This document shows, one piece after another, positions 51,488-61,019 of a stretch of DNA of 64,000 nucleotides. The position numbers and the translations under genes were made by a program. The stretch lies in assembly GCF_004359985.1 (NCBI RefSeq), contig NZ_SMRO01000001.1, forward strand, positions 186,001 through 250,000. The letters are read 5' to 3'. How positions within the stretch are numbered: the stretch's first letter is position 1; each line of letters starts with the position of its first letter. The notes under the pieces were generated by a model. The model saw only the letters and a program-made list of their open reading frames with translations, was not told the origin of the DNA and made no database searches. Origin of the DNA: Paraburkholderia flava (GTDB taxonomy: Bacteria; Pseudomonadota; Gammaproteobacteria; Burkholderiales; Burkholderiaceae).

Positions 51488-52540
51488 TTACTGCCTGAGC
51501 GAATCGAGGTCGATCACGAAGCGATACTTCACATCGCTTTTCAACATCCGTTCGTAGGCGTCGTTAATCTGCTGCATCGGAATCACTTCGATATCCGACG
51601 TAATGCCATGCTCGCCGCAGAAATCCAGCATCTCCTGCGTTTCCGCGATGCCGCCGATCAGCGAACCGGCCAGCCGGCGGCGCTTGAAAATCAGACCGAA
51701 CACCTGCGGCGACGGGTGATCGTGCTCGGGCGCGCCGACGAGCGTCATCGTGCCGTCGCGCTTGAGCAGGTTGAGGAACGGGTTCAGGTCGTGCTGCGCG
51801 GCGACGGTGTTGAGGAGAAAGTCGAAGCTGTTTGCGTGCGCTGCCATTTCTTCCGCGTTCTTCGAGATCACCACCTCGTGTGCGCCGAGCCGCTTCGCGT
51901 CTTCGATCTTCGACGGCGACGTCGTGAACAGCACGACGTGCGCGCCGAGCGCGCGGGCGAACTTCACGCCCATGTGCCCGAGGCCGCCGAGCCCGACGAT
52001 GCCGACCTTCTGGCCCGGACCGACCTTCCACTGACGCAGCGGCGAGTAGGTCGTGATGCCTGCGCACAGCAGCGGTGCGACGCCGGCCGGATCGAGATTC
52101 TTCGGCACGCCGAGCACGAACGCTTCGTCGACCACCAGGTTCGTCGAGTAGCCGCCGAGCGTGATGTCGCCGTTCACGCGATCGACGCCGTTATACGTGC
52201 CGACCCAACCGTTCTCGCAATACTGCTCGAGGCCTTCTTCGCAGCTCGGGCACGTGCGGCACGAGTCGACGAGGCAGCCGACGCCGACGAGATCGCCGAC
52301 GTGATGACGCGTGACGCCTGCACCGACCGCCGTCACGCGGCCGACGATTTCATGCCCCGGCACCACCGGGTACACCGAGTTTCTCCATTCGTCGCGGGCC
52401 TGGTGAAGGTCCGAGTGGCAGACGCCGCAGAACAGGACTTCCATCTGCACGTCGTTTTCGCGCAGCGCGCGGCGTTCGAAAGTGAACGGCACCAGCTTCG
52501 ATTTAGGGTCGTGTGCTGCGTAGGCCTGGGTCGTGGTCAT
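51488..52540 (-). CDS. NAD(P)-dependent zinc alcohol dehydrogenase (YahK/CAD type)
   Basis: 350 residues. Medium-chain dehydrogenase with catalytic zinc motif GVCHSDLH and PVVPGHEIVGRV, a structural zinc quartet in CRTCPSCEEGLEQYC, and a cofactor-binding GLGGLGHMGVKFA segment near 185. The sequence is closest in type to cinnamyl-alcohol-dehydrogenase-like aldehyde reductases (YahK, AdhA), which reduce a broad range of aldehydes with NADPH. A divergent AraC regulator gene lies 262 bases away, an arrangement like YqhC-YqhD, so aldehyde-responsive expression is likely (inference). Confidence 0.93.
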   Translation of the reverse strand: MTTTQAYAAHDPKSKLVPFTFERRALRENDVQMEVLFCGVCHSDLHQARDEWRNSVYPVVPGHEIVGRVTAVGAGVTRHHVGDLVGVGCLVDSCRTCPSCEEGLEQYCENGWVGTYNGVDRVNGDITLGGYSTNLVVDEAFVLGVPKNLDPAGVAPLLCAGITTYSPLRQWKVGPGQKVGIVGLGGLGHMGVKFARALGAHVVLFTTSPSKIEDAKRLGAHEVVISKNAEEMAAHANSFDFLLNTVAAQHDLNPFLNLLKRDGTMTLVGAPEHDHPSPQVFGLIFKRRRLAGSLIGGIAETQEMLDFCGEHGITSDIEVIPMQQINDAYERMLKSDVKYRFVIDLDSLRQ

Positions 52541-52802
52541 GGTTGCTCCGGCAGATGGGTTAAAAGAAAAGGGCGTAGACGAGCCGCACCGGACGCATCA
52601 GCGTCGGCGTTCGAGGGAACGTTGGAGTGTCGGTGGCGGCGAGGAAAAGTGCTTCTCAACAGGGTTCCCATTGTAGGGAGCGGGTCCTACCAGGGAAATA
52701 CCTGAATGTCTTGAAGATTTGCCTATTTCTACGATGGGGCGGCAATGCAACGCATTTAATGCTAGATTTCAAGCCTGTTTCTATGTGCATGAAGATTTAG
52801 CG

Positions 52803-53786
52803 ATGACCTCGACCCCGAGTTTGAATCCTTCGACCACGCCTGCGCCAGCAGCGGCCGCGCAACAGCAGATGGTCAAACTGTTCGACGCGCTCGCCCCTGC
52901 CGAAGGCTTTACGCATGCGAGCCTCGACGGTGTGCGACTGATCCGTTCGAACCAGCCCAGGCCGCGCATGCCTGTGATGTACGAGCCGAGCATCGTGATC
53001 GTGTGTCAGGGGCGCAAACGCGGCTATCTCGGTGGCAAGACGTTCCACTACGACGCGCAGCAGTACCTCGTGATGTCGGTGCCGCTGCCGTTCGAATGCG
53101 AAACCGAGGCGAGCGCCGAAGAGCCGTTTCTCGGCATCTCGATCCGTGTCGATCTGGGCGTGATCGCCGAACTGCTGCTGATGCTCAACGACACGCGCGG
53201 CGCGACACACGACGAACCGCGCGGCATCTACTCGACGCCGCTCGACCCAACGCTCGGCGATGCGGTACAGCGTCTGCTCGAAGCGCTCGTGTCGCCGCTC
53301 GATGCGCGCATCCTCGGTCCGGCGATTGTGCGCGAGATCTGTTACCGCGTGTTGACGGGCGAGCAGGGCGACGCGATTCGCGCGGCGCTCACGCATCAGC
53401 ATCATTTTGGCCGCATCGCGAAGGCGCTGCGGCGCATTCACGCGGATTACGAGGGCGATCTTGACGTCGACCTGCTCGCGCGCGAAGCGGGCATGAGCGT
53501 CGCGGTGTTTCATGCGCAGTTCAAGACCGTGACGGCGACGTCGCCGATGCAGTACGTGAAGACCACGCGTCTGCATCACGCGCGGCTTTTGATGGTGCAG
53601 GACGGCTTGAGTGCGGGTGCGGCCGCGGCGCGCGTCGGTTACGAAAGCGCGTCGCAGTTCAGCAGGGAGTTCAAGCGTCTGTTCGGTCGGAGCCCGGTCG
53701 ATGAAGTACGGCGCGTGCGCCCCGTGATCGAAGCGCCGCCGCCGCGCAGCACGACGCCCCAGCGGCAGTACGTGACGGCGGCGTGA
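52803..53786 (+). CDS. AraC-family transcriptional regulator
   Basis: 327 residues from ATG 52803, chosen because the frame's upstream extension to 52719 has no homology. The N-terminal AraC_N cupin-like domain contains PSIVIVCQGRKRGYLGG, YLVMSVPLPFECET and FLGISIRVDL; the C-terminal double helix-turn-helix contains LLAREAGMSVAVFHAQFK and ARVGYESASQFSREFKRLFG. This is the YqhC type. Divergent from the alcohol dehydrogenase gene, it probably activates it in response to an aldehyde or alcohol. The C-terminus has a Pro/Arg-rich tail. Confidence 0.9.
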   Translation: MTSTPSLNPSTTPAPAAAAQQQMVKLFDALAPAEGFTHASLDGVRLIRSNQPRPRMPVMYEPSIVIVCQGRKRGYLGGKTFHYDAQQYLVMSVPLPFECETEASAEEPFLGISIRVDLGVIAELLLMLNDTRGATHDEPRGIYSTPLDPTLGDAVQRLLEALVSPLDARILGPAIVREICYRVLTGEQGDAIRAALTHQHHFGRIAKALRRIHADYEGDLDVDLLAREAGMSVAVFHAQFKTVTATSPMQYVKTTRLHHARLLMVQDGLSAGAAAARVGYESASQFSREFKRLFGRSPVDEVRRVRPVIEAPPPRSTTPQRQYVTAA

Positions 53787-53820
53787 GGTGTCGTTGGCAG
53801 CGGGAGGCTTGCATCGCAGC

Positions 53821-53848
53821 GCTTGAGAAGGCCTGCTTGAGAAGGCCT
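53821..53848. repeat. Exact tandem duplication of 14 bp at the 3' end of the molybdoenzyme gene
   Basis: GCTTGAGAAGGCCT occurs at 53821-53834 and again at 53835-53848, in perfect head-to-tail copies. The second copy ends inside the stop codon (53847-53849) of the minus-strand molybdoenzyme gene. It may be a recent slippage event. Confidence 0.75.
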
Positions 53849-54689
53849 ATAACCCGCTGAACCAGTTATACCCCTGGTCTTCCCAGTAACCGCCGGGATT
53901 CGTGTTCGTCACGAAGATCGCGGCGATGTGCTTCGGGTTCTTGAAGCCGAGCTTGGTCGGTACGCGCAGTTTCAGCGGATAGCCGTATTTCGGCGGCAAC
54001 GGTTCGCTGCCGAAGTCGAGCGTGAGCTGCGTCTGCGGATGCAATGCAGTCGCCATGTCGAGGCTCGAGTAATAGCGGTCCGCACATTTGAAGCCGACGT
54101 AGCGCGCGGTCGTGTCCGCGCCGATCCGTTCGAGGAACGTGCGGAACGGTACACCGCGCCATTCGCCGATCGCACTCCATCCTTCGATGCATACGTGCCG
54201 CGTGATCTGCGACACCTGCGGCAGCGTGCGCAATCGTGCGAGCGACCACGGCTGCTTGTCGGCGACGAGCCCCGACACCTCCAGCGCGAACGATGCACCG
54301 TCGATCTCGGGTACGTCGAATTCCTGATAGAACGCGTTAAACGGAAACGGCTTCGTGATCTGGCTGGCCGAATAGGTTGGCGCGAGCCGCGTGCCGCTGA
54401 ACAACCACGCCTGCACGCGATCATTCCAGCGCGACATCGCCCACAGCACCTTGTCGACTGAATCGCCGTCCTGCATGTTGCAGCCCGACAGCATCGCGAG
54501 CGCGCCGGCCGATAGCGTCGAGCGCAGAAACAGCCTTCGTTGCAGACGTTCGAGCTGCGGACGGTGCTCGGCAAGCGAGATGCGTGTGTTACGGATCGAA
54601 TCGGCGGTAGCGGGCTGAATGAGCTTGCTGGACTGCTCGTCAGGTTCGCGAGGCTCGACCGTGGTGAGAGGAGAATTGCGTTCGCTCAT
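53847..54689 (-). CDS. Tat-exported molybdopterin-dependent oxidoreductase lipoprotein (MsrP/YedY-like)
   Basis: 280 residues from ATG 54689. The N-terminus carries a twin-arginine motif (QRRLFLRST, Arg51-52) and then a lipobox-like LSGC (Cys70), giving a Tat-exported lipoprotein candidate. The catalytic domain is of the sulfite oxidase/YedY type: RHVCIEGWSAIGEWRGVP with molybdenum-ligand Cys167, FKCADRYYSSLDMATAL and PNHGAPLRL-type strand (YGYPLKLRVP). MsrP enzymes repair methionine sulfoxide in the periplasm, but here the partner is a cytochrome b rather than a six-helix MsrQ. Overlaps the cytochrome b gene by four bases. Confidence 0.85.
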   Translation of the reverse strand: MSERNSPLTTVEPREPDEQSSKLIQPATADSIRNTRISLAEHRPQLERLQRRLFLRSTLSAGALAMLSGCNMQDGDSVDKVLWAMSRWNDRVQAWLFSGTRLAPTYSASQITKPFPFNAFYQEFDVPEIDGASFALEVSGLVADKQPWSLARLRTLPQVSQITRHVCIEGWSAIGEWRGVPFRTFLERIGADTTARYVGFKCADRYYSSLDMATALHPQTQLTLDFGSEPLPPKYGYPLKLRVPTKLGFKNPKHIAAIFVTNTNPGGYWEDQGYNWFSGL

Positions 54690-55348
54690 GCCCGGTGTTC
54701 CTGTTGCGTATCGGTGTGCTTGATATGACGCGTCGCGCGGCCGGTAAACATCGGCAGCAGCGTACGCGGCACGAGCAGCACGAGCGCGAGATGCACGACG
54801 ACAAAGCCGACGATGCCCGCCATCGCGCAGAAATGCACGCGCCGTGCAAAGTCGAATCCGCCGAACAGCGACGTGAGCCACGAGAACTGCACCGGCTTCC
54901 AGATCGACAGGCCGGATGCAACCAGCAGTACGCCAAGCAGCAGCACGAACAGATACAGCGCGCGCTGCACGGCGTTATAGCGGCCCGCTTCGTGCGGCAG
55001 TTTGAAACGCAGCGCGAGCAGCGCATCGCGTGCAACGGCGCGCGGCGTCACCGGCAACAATTGATGCTGCAGATGCCGGCTCGCGAGCCCGTAGGTCAGG
55101 TACATGAGTCCGTTCGCGCACAGCAACCACATCGCGGCGAAATGCCACGCGATCGATCCGCCTAGCCAGCCGCCGACGGTTGCCCAAACAGGAAATCGAA
55201 ACGGAAAAATCGGCGAAGCGTTGTAGATCGCCCAGCCGCTCGCGATCATGCAAACCGTCGCGAATGCGTTGATCCAGTGCGTGATGCGAACGACGAGCGG
55301 ATGAGCGACGAAACGCTCGATGGGGGCTGCCATGATGGAACGGAACAA
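54686..55348 (-). CDS. Cytochrome b561-type membrane protein (electron donor to the molybdoenzyme)
   Basis: 220 residues, four predicted membrane helices. The start is ATG 55348 (second Met at 55333). Conserved heme-ligand His are visible in RITHWINAFATV, IAWHFAAMWLL and RRVHFCAMAGIVGFVVVHLALV. Proteins of this type pass quinol electrons to periplasmic oxidoreductases. The four-base overlap with the Tat molybdoenzyme gene makes it its likely electron donor. C-terminus is a basic His-containing tail. Confidence 0.85.
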   Translation of the reverse strand: MFRSIMAAPIERFVAHPLVVRITHWINAFATVCMIASGWAIYNASPIFPFRFPVWATVGGWLGGSIAWHFAAMWLLCANGLMYLTYGLASRHLQHQLLPVTPRAVARDALLALRFKLPHEAGRYNAVQRALYLFVLLLGVLLVASGLSIWKPVQFSWLTSLFGGFDFARRVHFCAMAGIVGFVVVHLALVLLVPRTLLPMFTGRATRHIKHTDTQQEHRA

Positions 55349-55387
55349 AGAGAAATGCGCCGCTGCGGGATGCAGCGGCGCTGGGCA

Positions 55388-56017
55388 TTACATCGGCGGA
55401 ACGACGCCGTTCTTGCCGGCCGAGATGAAGTTCGCAGCCATCGAACCATCCGCTTCCTTATGCGCGAACAGCACGACGTGCGCACCCGGCACCAGCAGCG
55501 AACGATCGCCATCCGTCAGGTTGACGATAGGCACGTCCTGCGGAATCAGCACTTTCTTCTCGCCGTCCTTGTACTTGATCGTGACGGTGCGGCCGTTGCT
55601 GACTACGACGCTGCCTACCGTGCCGTTCGTCATCGAGCTGTTCGCGCCCAGATCCCACGGACGATGGCCGTCGCCGGACCCACGCATGCTGGCCGGGAAT
55701 ACGTGCACTTCGAGCGCCTTCAGCGAACCGTCGGCCTGCGGAATCGCAGCCGTGCCGATGTAGCTGTCCGACTTGATGTCGGCGATGTTCGCGAGCGTCA
55801 CGCCGCGGATCGGCGTGTCTTTCGAGAGCTTCACGTCGACGTCCTGGCCGCTGTTCTCATGAACCTTGAGAATGTCGCCGTTGAGGGCCGTGACGGTGCC
55901 ACGCACGCCGGTCGGCTTGGCCTGAGCGAAAGCGGCGGGCGCGGTCGCGGCGAGCGCAGCGGCCATCAGTGCAGGAACGGCAACTGCGCGCAGAAAACGG
56001 TGTGCAGCGAGCTTCAT
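55388..56017 (-). CDS. Periplasmic DUF5666-like beta-repeat protein
   Basis: 209 residues with a Sec signal peptide (ALMAAALAATAPAAFAQA). The mature part contains two similar beta-repeats (GVRGTVTALNGDILKVHE and VSNGRTVTIKYKDGEKKVL), as in DUF5666 proteins, whose function is not established; metal or nucleotide-independent binding has been proposed by others but I see no ligand motif. First gene of the operon DUF5666-cytochrome b-molybdoenzyme, divergent from the two-component genes by 171 bases. Confidence 0.75.
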   Translation of the reverse strand: MKLAAHRFLRAVAVPALMAAALAATAPAAFAQAKPTGVRGTVTALNGDILKVHENSGQDVDVKLSKDTPIRGVTLANIADIKSDSYIGTAAIPQADGSLKALEVHVFPASMRGSGDGHRPWDLGANSSMTNGTVGSVVVSNGRTVTIKYKDGEKKVLIPQDVPIVNLTDGDRSLLVPGAHVVLFAHKEADGSMAANFISAGKNGVVPPM

Positions 56018-56086
56018 GGGCTATTTCCCGGTGTTGGAGGATGACCCTAGACTAGCGATCGAAGCGCTCATGCGTCTGACGGCCAG

Positions 56087-56102
56087 ATGACAAAAACGTC
56101 AT
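56087..56102. promoter_or_regulatory. Candidate response-regulator operator (ATGAC-N6-GTCAT)
   Basis: ATGAC (56087-56091) and GTCAT (56098-56102) form an inverted repeat with a six-base A-rich spacer in the 171-base divergent gap. The geometry (TGAC-N6-GTCA) resembles the boxes of CusR/HprR-type regulators. It could control both the response regulator gene and the periplasmic oxidoreductase operon. Confidence 0.45.
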
Positions 56103-56188
56103 GATTCGCCGAGGCCCGCGCGGCAACGGCTAGAATGCGGCGAAGCAGTGCGAATTGAATAACGCGTTTTCCCGAACGGTTTGGCACC

Positions 56189-56860
56189 ATGAGCATCCTC
56201 GTCATCGAAGACGATCCGAAGACCGGCGACTACCTGAGAAAGGGTCTGCGCGAGAGCGGCTATGCCGTCGATCTCGCGCGTACGGGTACGGACGGTCTGC
56301 ACATGGCGCTCGAGCATCCCTACGAACTGGTGGTGCTCGACGTGATGCTGCCCGGCATCGACGGCTGGGAAATCATGCGTACGCTGCGCACGCGGCGCGA
56401 CCTGCCAGTCATTTTTCTGACCGCGCGCGATCACGTCAGCGACCGGATTCACGGCCTTGAACTCGGCGCGGACGACTACCTCGTCAAGCCTTTCTCGTTC
56501 ACCGAACTCGTACTGCGCATCCGCACGCTGTTGCGTCGCGGCGTGGTGCGCGAGGCCGACGTGTTCGAAGTCGCGGATCTGAAACTCGATGTGCTGCGCC
56601 GAAGGGTCACACGCGAAGGGATCGAAATCCCACTGACCAACAAGGAATTCATGCTGCTGCATCTGCTCGTGAAGCGGCAGGGCGAAGCGCTGTCGCGCAC
56701 GCAGATCGCGTCGGAAGTGTGGGACATGAATTTCGACAGCGACACGAATGTCGTCGACGTCGCGATCAAGCGGCTGCGCGCGAAGATCGATCACCCGTTC
56801 GAAAAGAAGCTGATCCACACCGTGCGCAGCATCGGCTATACGTTCGGCCCCGACGCATGA
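56189..56860 (+). CDS. OmpR-family response regulator (heavy-metal/HprR type)
   Basis: 223 residues. Receiver domain with DD at 8-9, phospho-acceptor Asp51 ([14 protein letters not shown]), Thr78 region (IFLTARD) and Lys100 (DDYLVKPF), then a winged-helix output domain ([41 protein letters not shown]). The sequence resembles the CopR/IrlR/CusR/HprR group. Its stop overlaps the histidine kinase start (ATGA). Divergent from the molybdoenzyme operon, which it probably controls, as HprSR controls msrPQ in E. coli (inference from context). Confidence 0.92.
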   Translation: MSILVIEDDPKTGDYLRKGLRESGYAVDLARTGTDGLHMALEHPYELVVLDVMLPGIDGWEIMRTLRTRRDLPVIFLTARDHVSDRIHGLELGADDYLVKPFSFTELVLRIRTLLRRGVVREADVFEVADLKLDVLRRRVTREGIEIPLTNKEFMLLHLLVKRQGEALSRTQIASEVWDMNFDSDTNVVDVAIKRLRAKIDHPFEKKLIHTVRSIGYTFGPDA

Positions 56861-58263
56861 AACTGTGGACGTCGCGCTCGCTGACGACGCGCACCACCAT
56901 CCTGTTCGCGGCGATCGCGTGCGTCGTGACGGGTATGCTGGGCGCGTACTTTTATCGCTCGGCGGAACTGTCGCTCCAACGCTATGCGGACGTGATGCTG
57001 CTTGGCCGCGTCGAGCATTTCAGCCGGCTCACTCGCGAAATGTACACCGTGAGCGAGTTGAAGGACCGACCGCTGCTGTTCGAGTCGATGCTCGGCGCGG
57101 AGCAGGACGTACTGCTGTTCCGGCGGCCGGGCGATCCGCCGTTCATCGACGTGAATCCCGGTGCCATCGCAGTGCCGCCGTTGCATGTGCTGGCCGCGAA
57201 CCGCCTGCCGACGCTCGGCGATATCCAGTACACGAAGCTGCCCGACGGCGTCACCGTGCAGTGGGCGGTCGCGTCCGCGTCCGCGCGCGAGGATGGTACC
57301 GAAGTCGAGATCATTGCCGGCCATCCGATGACAAAAGAAGTGCGCATGCTCGCCGCGTATCGCGACCGCATCCTTTTTTCGACGCTCGCCGGCATGCTGG
57401 CAGCGACGCTGCTCGCGTACGTGGTGCTGCGGCGCGGCTTGCGCCCCGTGCGGCACATCGCGTCGCACGCGGCGCAGATCAGCCCCGCGAATCTCGCGGT
57501 GCGATTGAACAGCGACGACGCACCCGTCGAATTGCGGCAACTCACGCATGCGTTCAACGCGATGCTCGACCGGCTCGCGGATGGATATCAGCGGCTGTCG
57601 CAGTTCTCCGCCGATCTCGCGCATGAAATCCGCACGCCGGTCGGTGTGCTGATCGGGCAGACGCAGGTCACGCTCGCGCAATCGCGCGACGTCGCCGAAT
57701 ATCAGCACGTACTCGAATCGAATCTCGAGGAGCTGAACCGGCTCGGCCACATCGCGGAGAACATCCTGTTTCTCGCGCAGGCGGACGATGCAGCGCTATC
57801 CGTCGAATGCGCGCCGGTCGCGCTCGGCGACGAGCTGCACAAGATCGCGGATTACTTCGAAGGGCTCGCGGACGAGCGCGGCATGCGTTTCGCGGTGACC
57901 GCCGACGGCATCGTGTGGGCGAACGCGATGCTGTGCCGTCGCGCGATCAACAACCTCGTCGTGAATGCGGTGCGCTACGGCGCGCGCGATACCATCGTGC
58001 GTCTGACGGGTAGACAGGAGGTGCACGGTGCGACGATCGTCGTCGAGAACGAAGGCGAGCCGATTCCTCAAGAACAGTTGCAGCGGCTTTTCGATCGCTT
58101 CTATCGCGCCGATTCGGCACGCAGCCAGTTCACCGAATCGAGCGGCCTGGGTCTTGCGATCGTGAAGGCAATCATGAACCTGCATCGCGGCAGTGCGCAC
58201 GTGTCGTGTCCGCAGCCGGGCGTGACGCGCTTCGAACTGCGCTTCCCGGCGCAGCCCGCCTGA
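56857..58263 (+). CDS. Heavy-metal-type sensor histidine kinase
   Basis: 468 residues with two membrane helices (about 14-33 and 172-191) enclosing a periplasmic sensor of about 135 residues, a HAMP segment ([19 protein letters not shown]), dimerisation/phospho-His box [19 protein letters not shown] (His256), and HATPase motifs ([23 protein letters not shown]). This architecture is that of CusS/HprS kinases, which sense copper or oxidants. No obvious metal-binding Cys/His cluster is visible in the sensor, though Met and His are scattered. Cotranscribed with the response regulator. Confidence 0.93.
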   Translation: MKLWTSRSLTTRTTILFAAIACVVTGMLGAYFYRSAELSLQRYADVMLLGRVEHFSRLTREMYTVSELKDRPLLFESMLGAEQDVLLFRRPGDPPFIDVNPGAIAVPPLHVLAANRLPTLGDIQYTKLPDGVTVQWAVASASAREDGTEVEIIAGHPMTKEVRMLAAYRDRILFSTLAGMLAATLLAYVVLRRGLRPVRHIASHAAQISPANLAVRLNSDDAPVELRQLTHAFNAMLDRLADGYQRLSQFSADLAHEIRTPVGVLIGQTQVTLAQSRDVAEYQHVLESNLEELNRLGHIAENILFLAQADDAALSVECAPVALGDELHKIADYFEGLADERGMRFAVTADGIVWANAMLCRRAINNLVVNAVRYGARDTIVRLTGRQEVHGATIVVENEGEPIPQEQLQRLFDRFYRADSARSQFTESSGLGLAIVKAIMNLHRGSAHVSCPQPGVTRFELRFPAQPA

Positions 58264-58285
58264 CTATATCGAAGCAGGCGACGCG

Positions 58286-59776
58286 TTATGCGTCGGAGGC
58301 GGGCGGCGTGTCGTCCGCGTAGCGGTTACGCTTGTCCTCGTACATCAGCATGTCGGCCTGCTGCACGATGAGTTCCAGCCGGTCGCCGCGCTGGCATGTC
58401 GCCACACCCATCGAAAAACTCAGCGGCGTGCCCGGGTAGAACTGGTTGTTGAGCTCGACCAGTTGACGGATCGCATCGATCATCGCGGCGCCACCGCGTT
58501 CGTCGGTGGCGGGCAGCAGCAGCGCGAACTCGTCGCCGCCGATCCGCGCGGCCTGCACCGGTGCCTCGATCGCTTTCGCGAGCACTTCGCCCGCGCGCCG
58601 CAGCAGCGTGTCGCCGGCCGCGTGGCCCAGCTGATCGTTGACGCGTTTCAGCCCGTCGAGATCGGCCATGATGACCGTGACCGGGAACGGCCCCTTGCGC
58701 TCCAGCCGGTTCAGCTCGTCGACGTAGAACGAGCGGTTGTGCAGCTTCGTCAGCACGTCGTGCTTGCCGAGATATTCGAGGTACGCCTCGGCCTTCTTGC
58801 GTGCGGTGATGTCGGTCAACGCGATCAGCACGAGGTCCCACGTATGCTCGTGGCCGGGCATCACCGAGAACTGCAGATGCAGATAAACCTCGTGGCCTTC
58901 GAGCGAATAGTTCAGCACCTCGCGCTGCTGGAACAGCTTGCCGTCCCACAGATCGATCAGCTGCTCGCGAAAATGCGGGCGCATTTCGTCGCGGAACACT
59001 TCGGGCAGCCGTGCGAGCAGCGTTTTCTTGTTGGGTGCATCGAACATCTGCAGCGTGTGCTGATTCACGTCGATCACGTGAATCTCCTGCATGCATCGAT
59101 CGACGAATTCCGGATGCACGTCGGTGAACACCCGAAAATCCATGATGCCGGCTGCGCGCGCATCGTCGAGCAGGCGCTTGATCGGACTGAAGTCCTCGAC
59201 CCACAGCGACACCGGCGAATTCTCGAAGAGCCCGCGCGTGTACTGTTCCGCCTGCCCGATGCGGCGCCGCGCGCCTTCGAGTTCGGTGATGTCCTCGACT
59301 GATACCAGCACGCGATCCCATTGTGCTTCATGGCCGGGCAGCACGTGGCCCTTCAGCAGTACGTCGAGCCGCCGGCCGCCGAGCGTGTAATTGACGGTCT
59401 GGCTCATGAAGTTCGATGCACCCTCCCACAGCTGGCAAAGCTCCTCTAGATGCGTGACCAGCATGTCGTCGCGGAACACCGCCGCGAGATTCCCCGTGAG
59501 TACGTCGAGATTCGCGGCCTCGAACAGCGACAGCGTTTTCTGGTTGACCTTCACGACACGGATGCGGCTTGCGCATTCGACCGCACGATGCGGCTCCTGC
59601 TGGATGGTCGCGCGCAGATCGGTCACGCCGGCCGCGCGCCATACGTCGAACAGCTCCCGTACGCCGCTGAAATCCTCGAGCCACAGCGAGACCGGCGCGA
59701 GATCGAACATTTCGGAGTCGTCGCCGGCCGCCGAGCGGGGAGGCGGTTCGTGTGCGGCGGAGGAGGTATCGGGCAT
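58286..59776 (-). CDS. Tandem-PAS diguanylate cyclase
   Basis: 496 residues. Two PAS-like sensor domains are arranged in tandem, each beginning with a near-identical pattern (APVSLWLEDFSGVRELF at about 27 and SPVSLWVEDFSPIKRLL at about 188), joined by a helical linker, followed by a GGDEF domain (LTKLHNRSFYVDELNRLE, ADLDGLKRVNDQLGHAAGD, IGGDEFALLL). No EAL domain, no signal peptide or membrane segment, no RxxD inhibitory site. A soluble enzyme making cyclic di-GMP, convergent with the histidine kinase gene. The repeated PAS suggests internal duplication. Confidence 0.92.
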   Translation of the reverse strand: MPDTSSAAHEPPPRSAAGDDSEMFDLAPVSLWLEDFSGVRELFDVWRAAGVTDLRATIQQEPHRAVECASRIRVVKVNQKTLSLFEAANLDVLTGNLAAVFRDDMLVTHLEELCQLWEGASNFMSQTVNYTLGGRRLDVLLKGHVLPGHEAQWDRVLVSVEDITELEGARRRIGQAEQYTRGLFENSPVSLWVEDFSPIKRLLDDARAAGIMDFRVFTDVHPEFVDRCMQEIHVIDVNQHTLQMFDAPNKKTLLARLPEVFRDEMRPHFREQLIDLWDGKLFQQREVLNYSLEGHEVYLHLQFSVMPGHEHTWDLVLIALTDITARKKAEAYLEYLGKHDVLTKLHNRSFYVDELNRLERKGPFPVTVIMADLDGLKRVNDQLGHAAGDTLLRRAGEVLAKAIEAPVQAARIGGDEFALLLPATDERGGAAMIDAIRQLVELNNQFYPGTPLSFSMGVATCQRGDRLELIVQQADMLMYEDKRNRYADDTPPASDA

Positions 59777-60047
59777 GGAGCGGTCCGCGAAAGGAAGGTC
59801 ATCTATTTTAAGGCGCGTTCGACGGGGGCTGGGAATAGGGGTTAAACGGGGTTAAGGGCGTGAAGAAACGCATCGGGGCGAACGCGGCTGCAACGATGGG
59901 CCAGCACGCAATGTGCGAACCCTGATGGGCTGGCCTATTTGGGCGCCGTGACCCACGTGAGGCTGCCCGATGAAAGCGCAATGAAGCACCGCCTTGCTAC
60001 ACTGGCGTGCATCGCCGTCTCCTTTCCCTGGCTCACGCGTCCCGGTC

Positions 60048-60983
60048 ATGAAACCTACTCTGCTGGTTCTGATTCCCTTGAACGAAGACAGCTACGCAAG
60101 CGTCGACGCTGCGTACGACATCCGTTATGCGCCGACTCCCGAACAACGCGCGCAGGCATTCGATGCTTCCAACGGCGCGTCGGTCCGCGCCGTGCTGACC
60201 AACGGCACGACCGGTCTGAAGGCCGACGAGATCGACCGGCTACCCGCTCTTGAATTCGTCAGTGCGCTCGGTGCAGGCTACGAGAACATCGCAGTCGATC
60301 ATGCGAAGGCGCGCGGCATCGTGGTCGCGAACGGTGCGGGCACCAACGACGACTGCGTCGCCGATCACGCGTTCGCGTTGCTGCTCGCCGTCGTGCGCGA
60401 CATCCCGCAGCGCGACCGCGCGACCCGCGAAGGCATCTGGCGGGACAAGCTGCCGCTGCGGCCCAACGTGTCGGGCAAGCGGCTCGGCGTCGTCGGTCTC
60501 GGCAACATCGGGATGAAAGTCGCGCGTCGCGCGGCGGGCTTCGACATCGAAACCGGTTATCACAACCGCAAGCCGCGCGAAGGCTCGCCGCTACGCTATT
60601 TCGACAACGTGCGCGATCTCGCCGCGTGGAGCGACTTCCTCGTGATCGCGACGCCGGGCGGCGCCGGCACGCAGCATCTGATCGATCGCGCGGTGCTCGA
60701 TGCGCTCGGTCCGCAGGGTTTTCTCGTGAACGTGTCGCGTGGCAGTGTCGTCGATACCGCGGCGCTGGCTGCGGCGCTCGAAGCGGGCACGCTCGGCGGC
60801 GCGGGACTCGACGTGTACGAAGGCGAACCGCATCCGCCGCAACTGCTGGTGCATTTGAAGAACGTCGTGCTGACGCCGCATGTGGGCGGCACGTCGCCGG
60901 AAGCGATCGGCGCGTCGGTGGGCCATTTTCTTGCGAACGCCCAGCGGCATTTCGCGGGCGAGCCGGTGCTGACGCCGATCTGA
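60048..60983 (+). CDS. D-isomer 2-hydroxyacid dehydrogenase
   Basis: 311 residues from ATG 60048; the open frame to 59994 has no homology. The NAD-binding domain carries GVVGLGNIGMKVARRAAG; catalytic residues are in NVSRGSVVDTAAL (Arg), YEGEPHPPQ (Glu) and LTPHVGGTSPEA (His). It reduces a 2-keto acid or oxidises a D-2-hydroxy acid; glyoxylate/hydroxypyruvate reductase is a common role but the substrate is not readable. Likely monocistronic; the 271-base gap upstream shows no clear promoter pair. Confidence 0.93.
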   Translation: MKPTLLVLIPLNEDSYASVDAAYDIRYAPTPEQRAQAFDASNGASVRAVLTNGTTGLKADEIDRLPALEFVSALGAGYENIAVDHAKARGIVVANGAGTNDDCVADHAFALLLAVVRDIPQRDRATREGIWRDKLPLRPNVSGKRLGVVGLGNIGMKVARRAAGFDIETGYHNRKPREGSPLRYFDNVRDLAAWSDFLVIATPGGAGTQHLIDRAVLDALGPQGFLVNVSRGSVVDTAALAAALEAGTLGGAGLDVYEGEPHPPQLLVHLKNVVLTPHVGGTSPEAIGASVGHFLANAQRHFAGEPVLTPI

Positions 60984-61019
60984 ATCCCACCACTGCGGAC
61001 GAATAGCGTTCGCAGAAAG

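Noticed and set aside
51353..52705. 450-residue plus-strand frame
   Set aside because: Antisense to the zinc alcohol dehydrogenase, which has all zinc and cofactor motifs.
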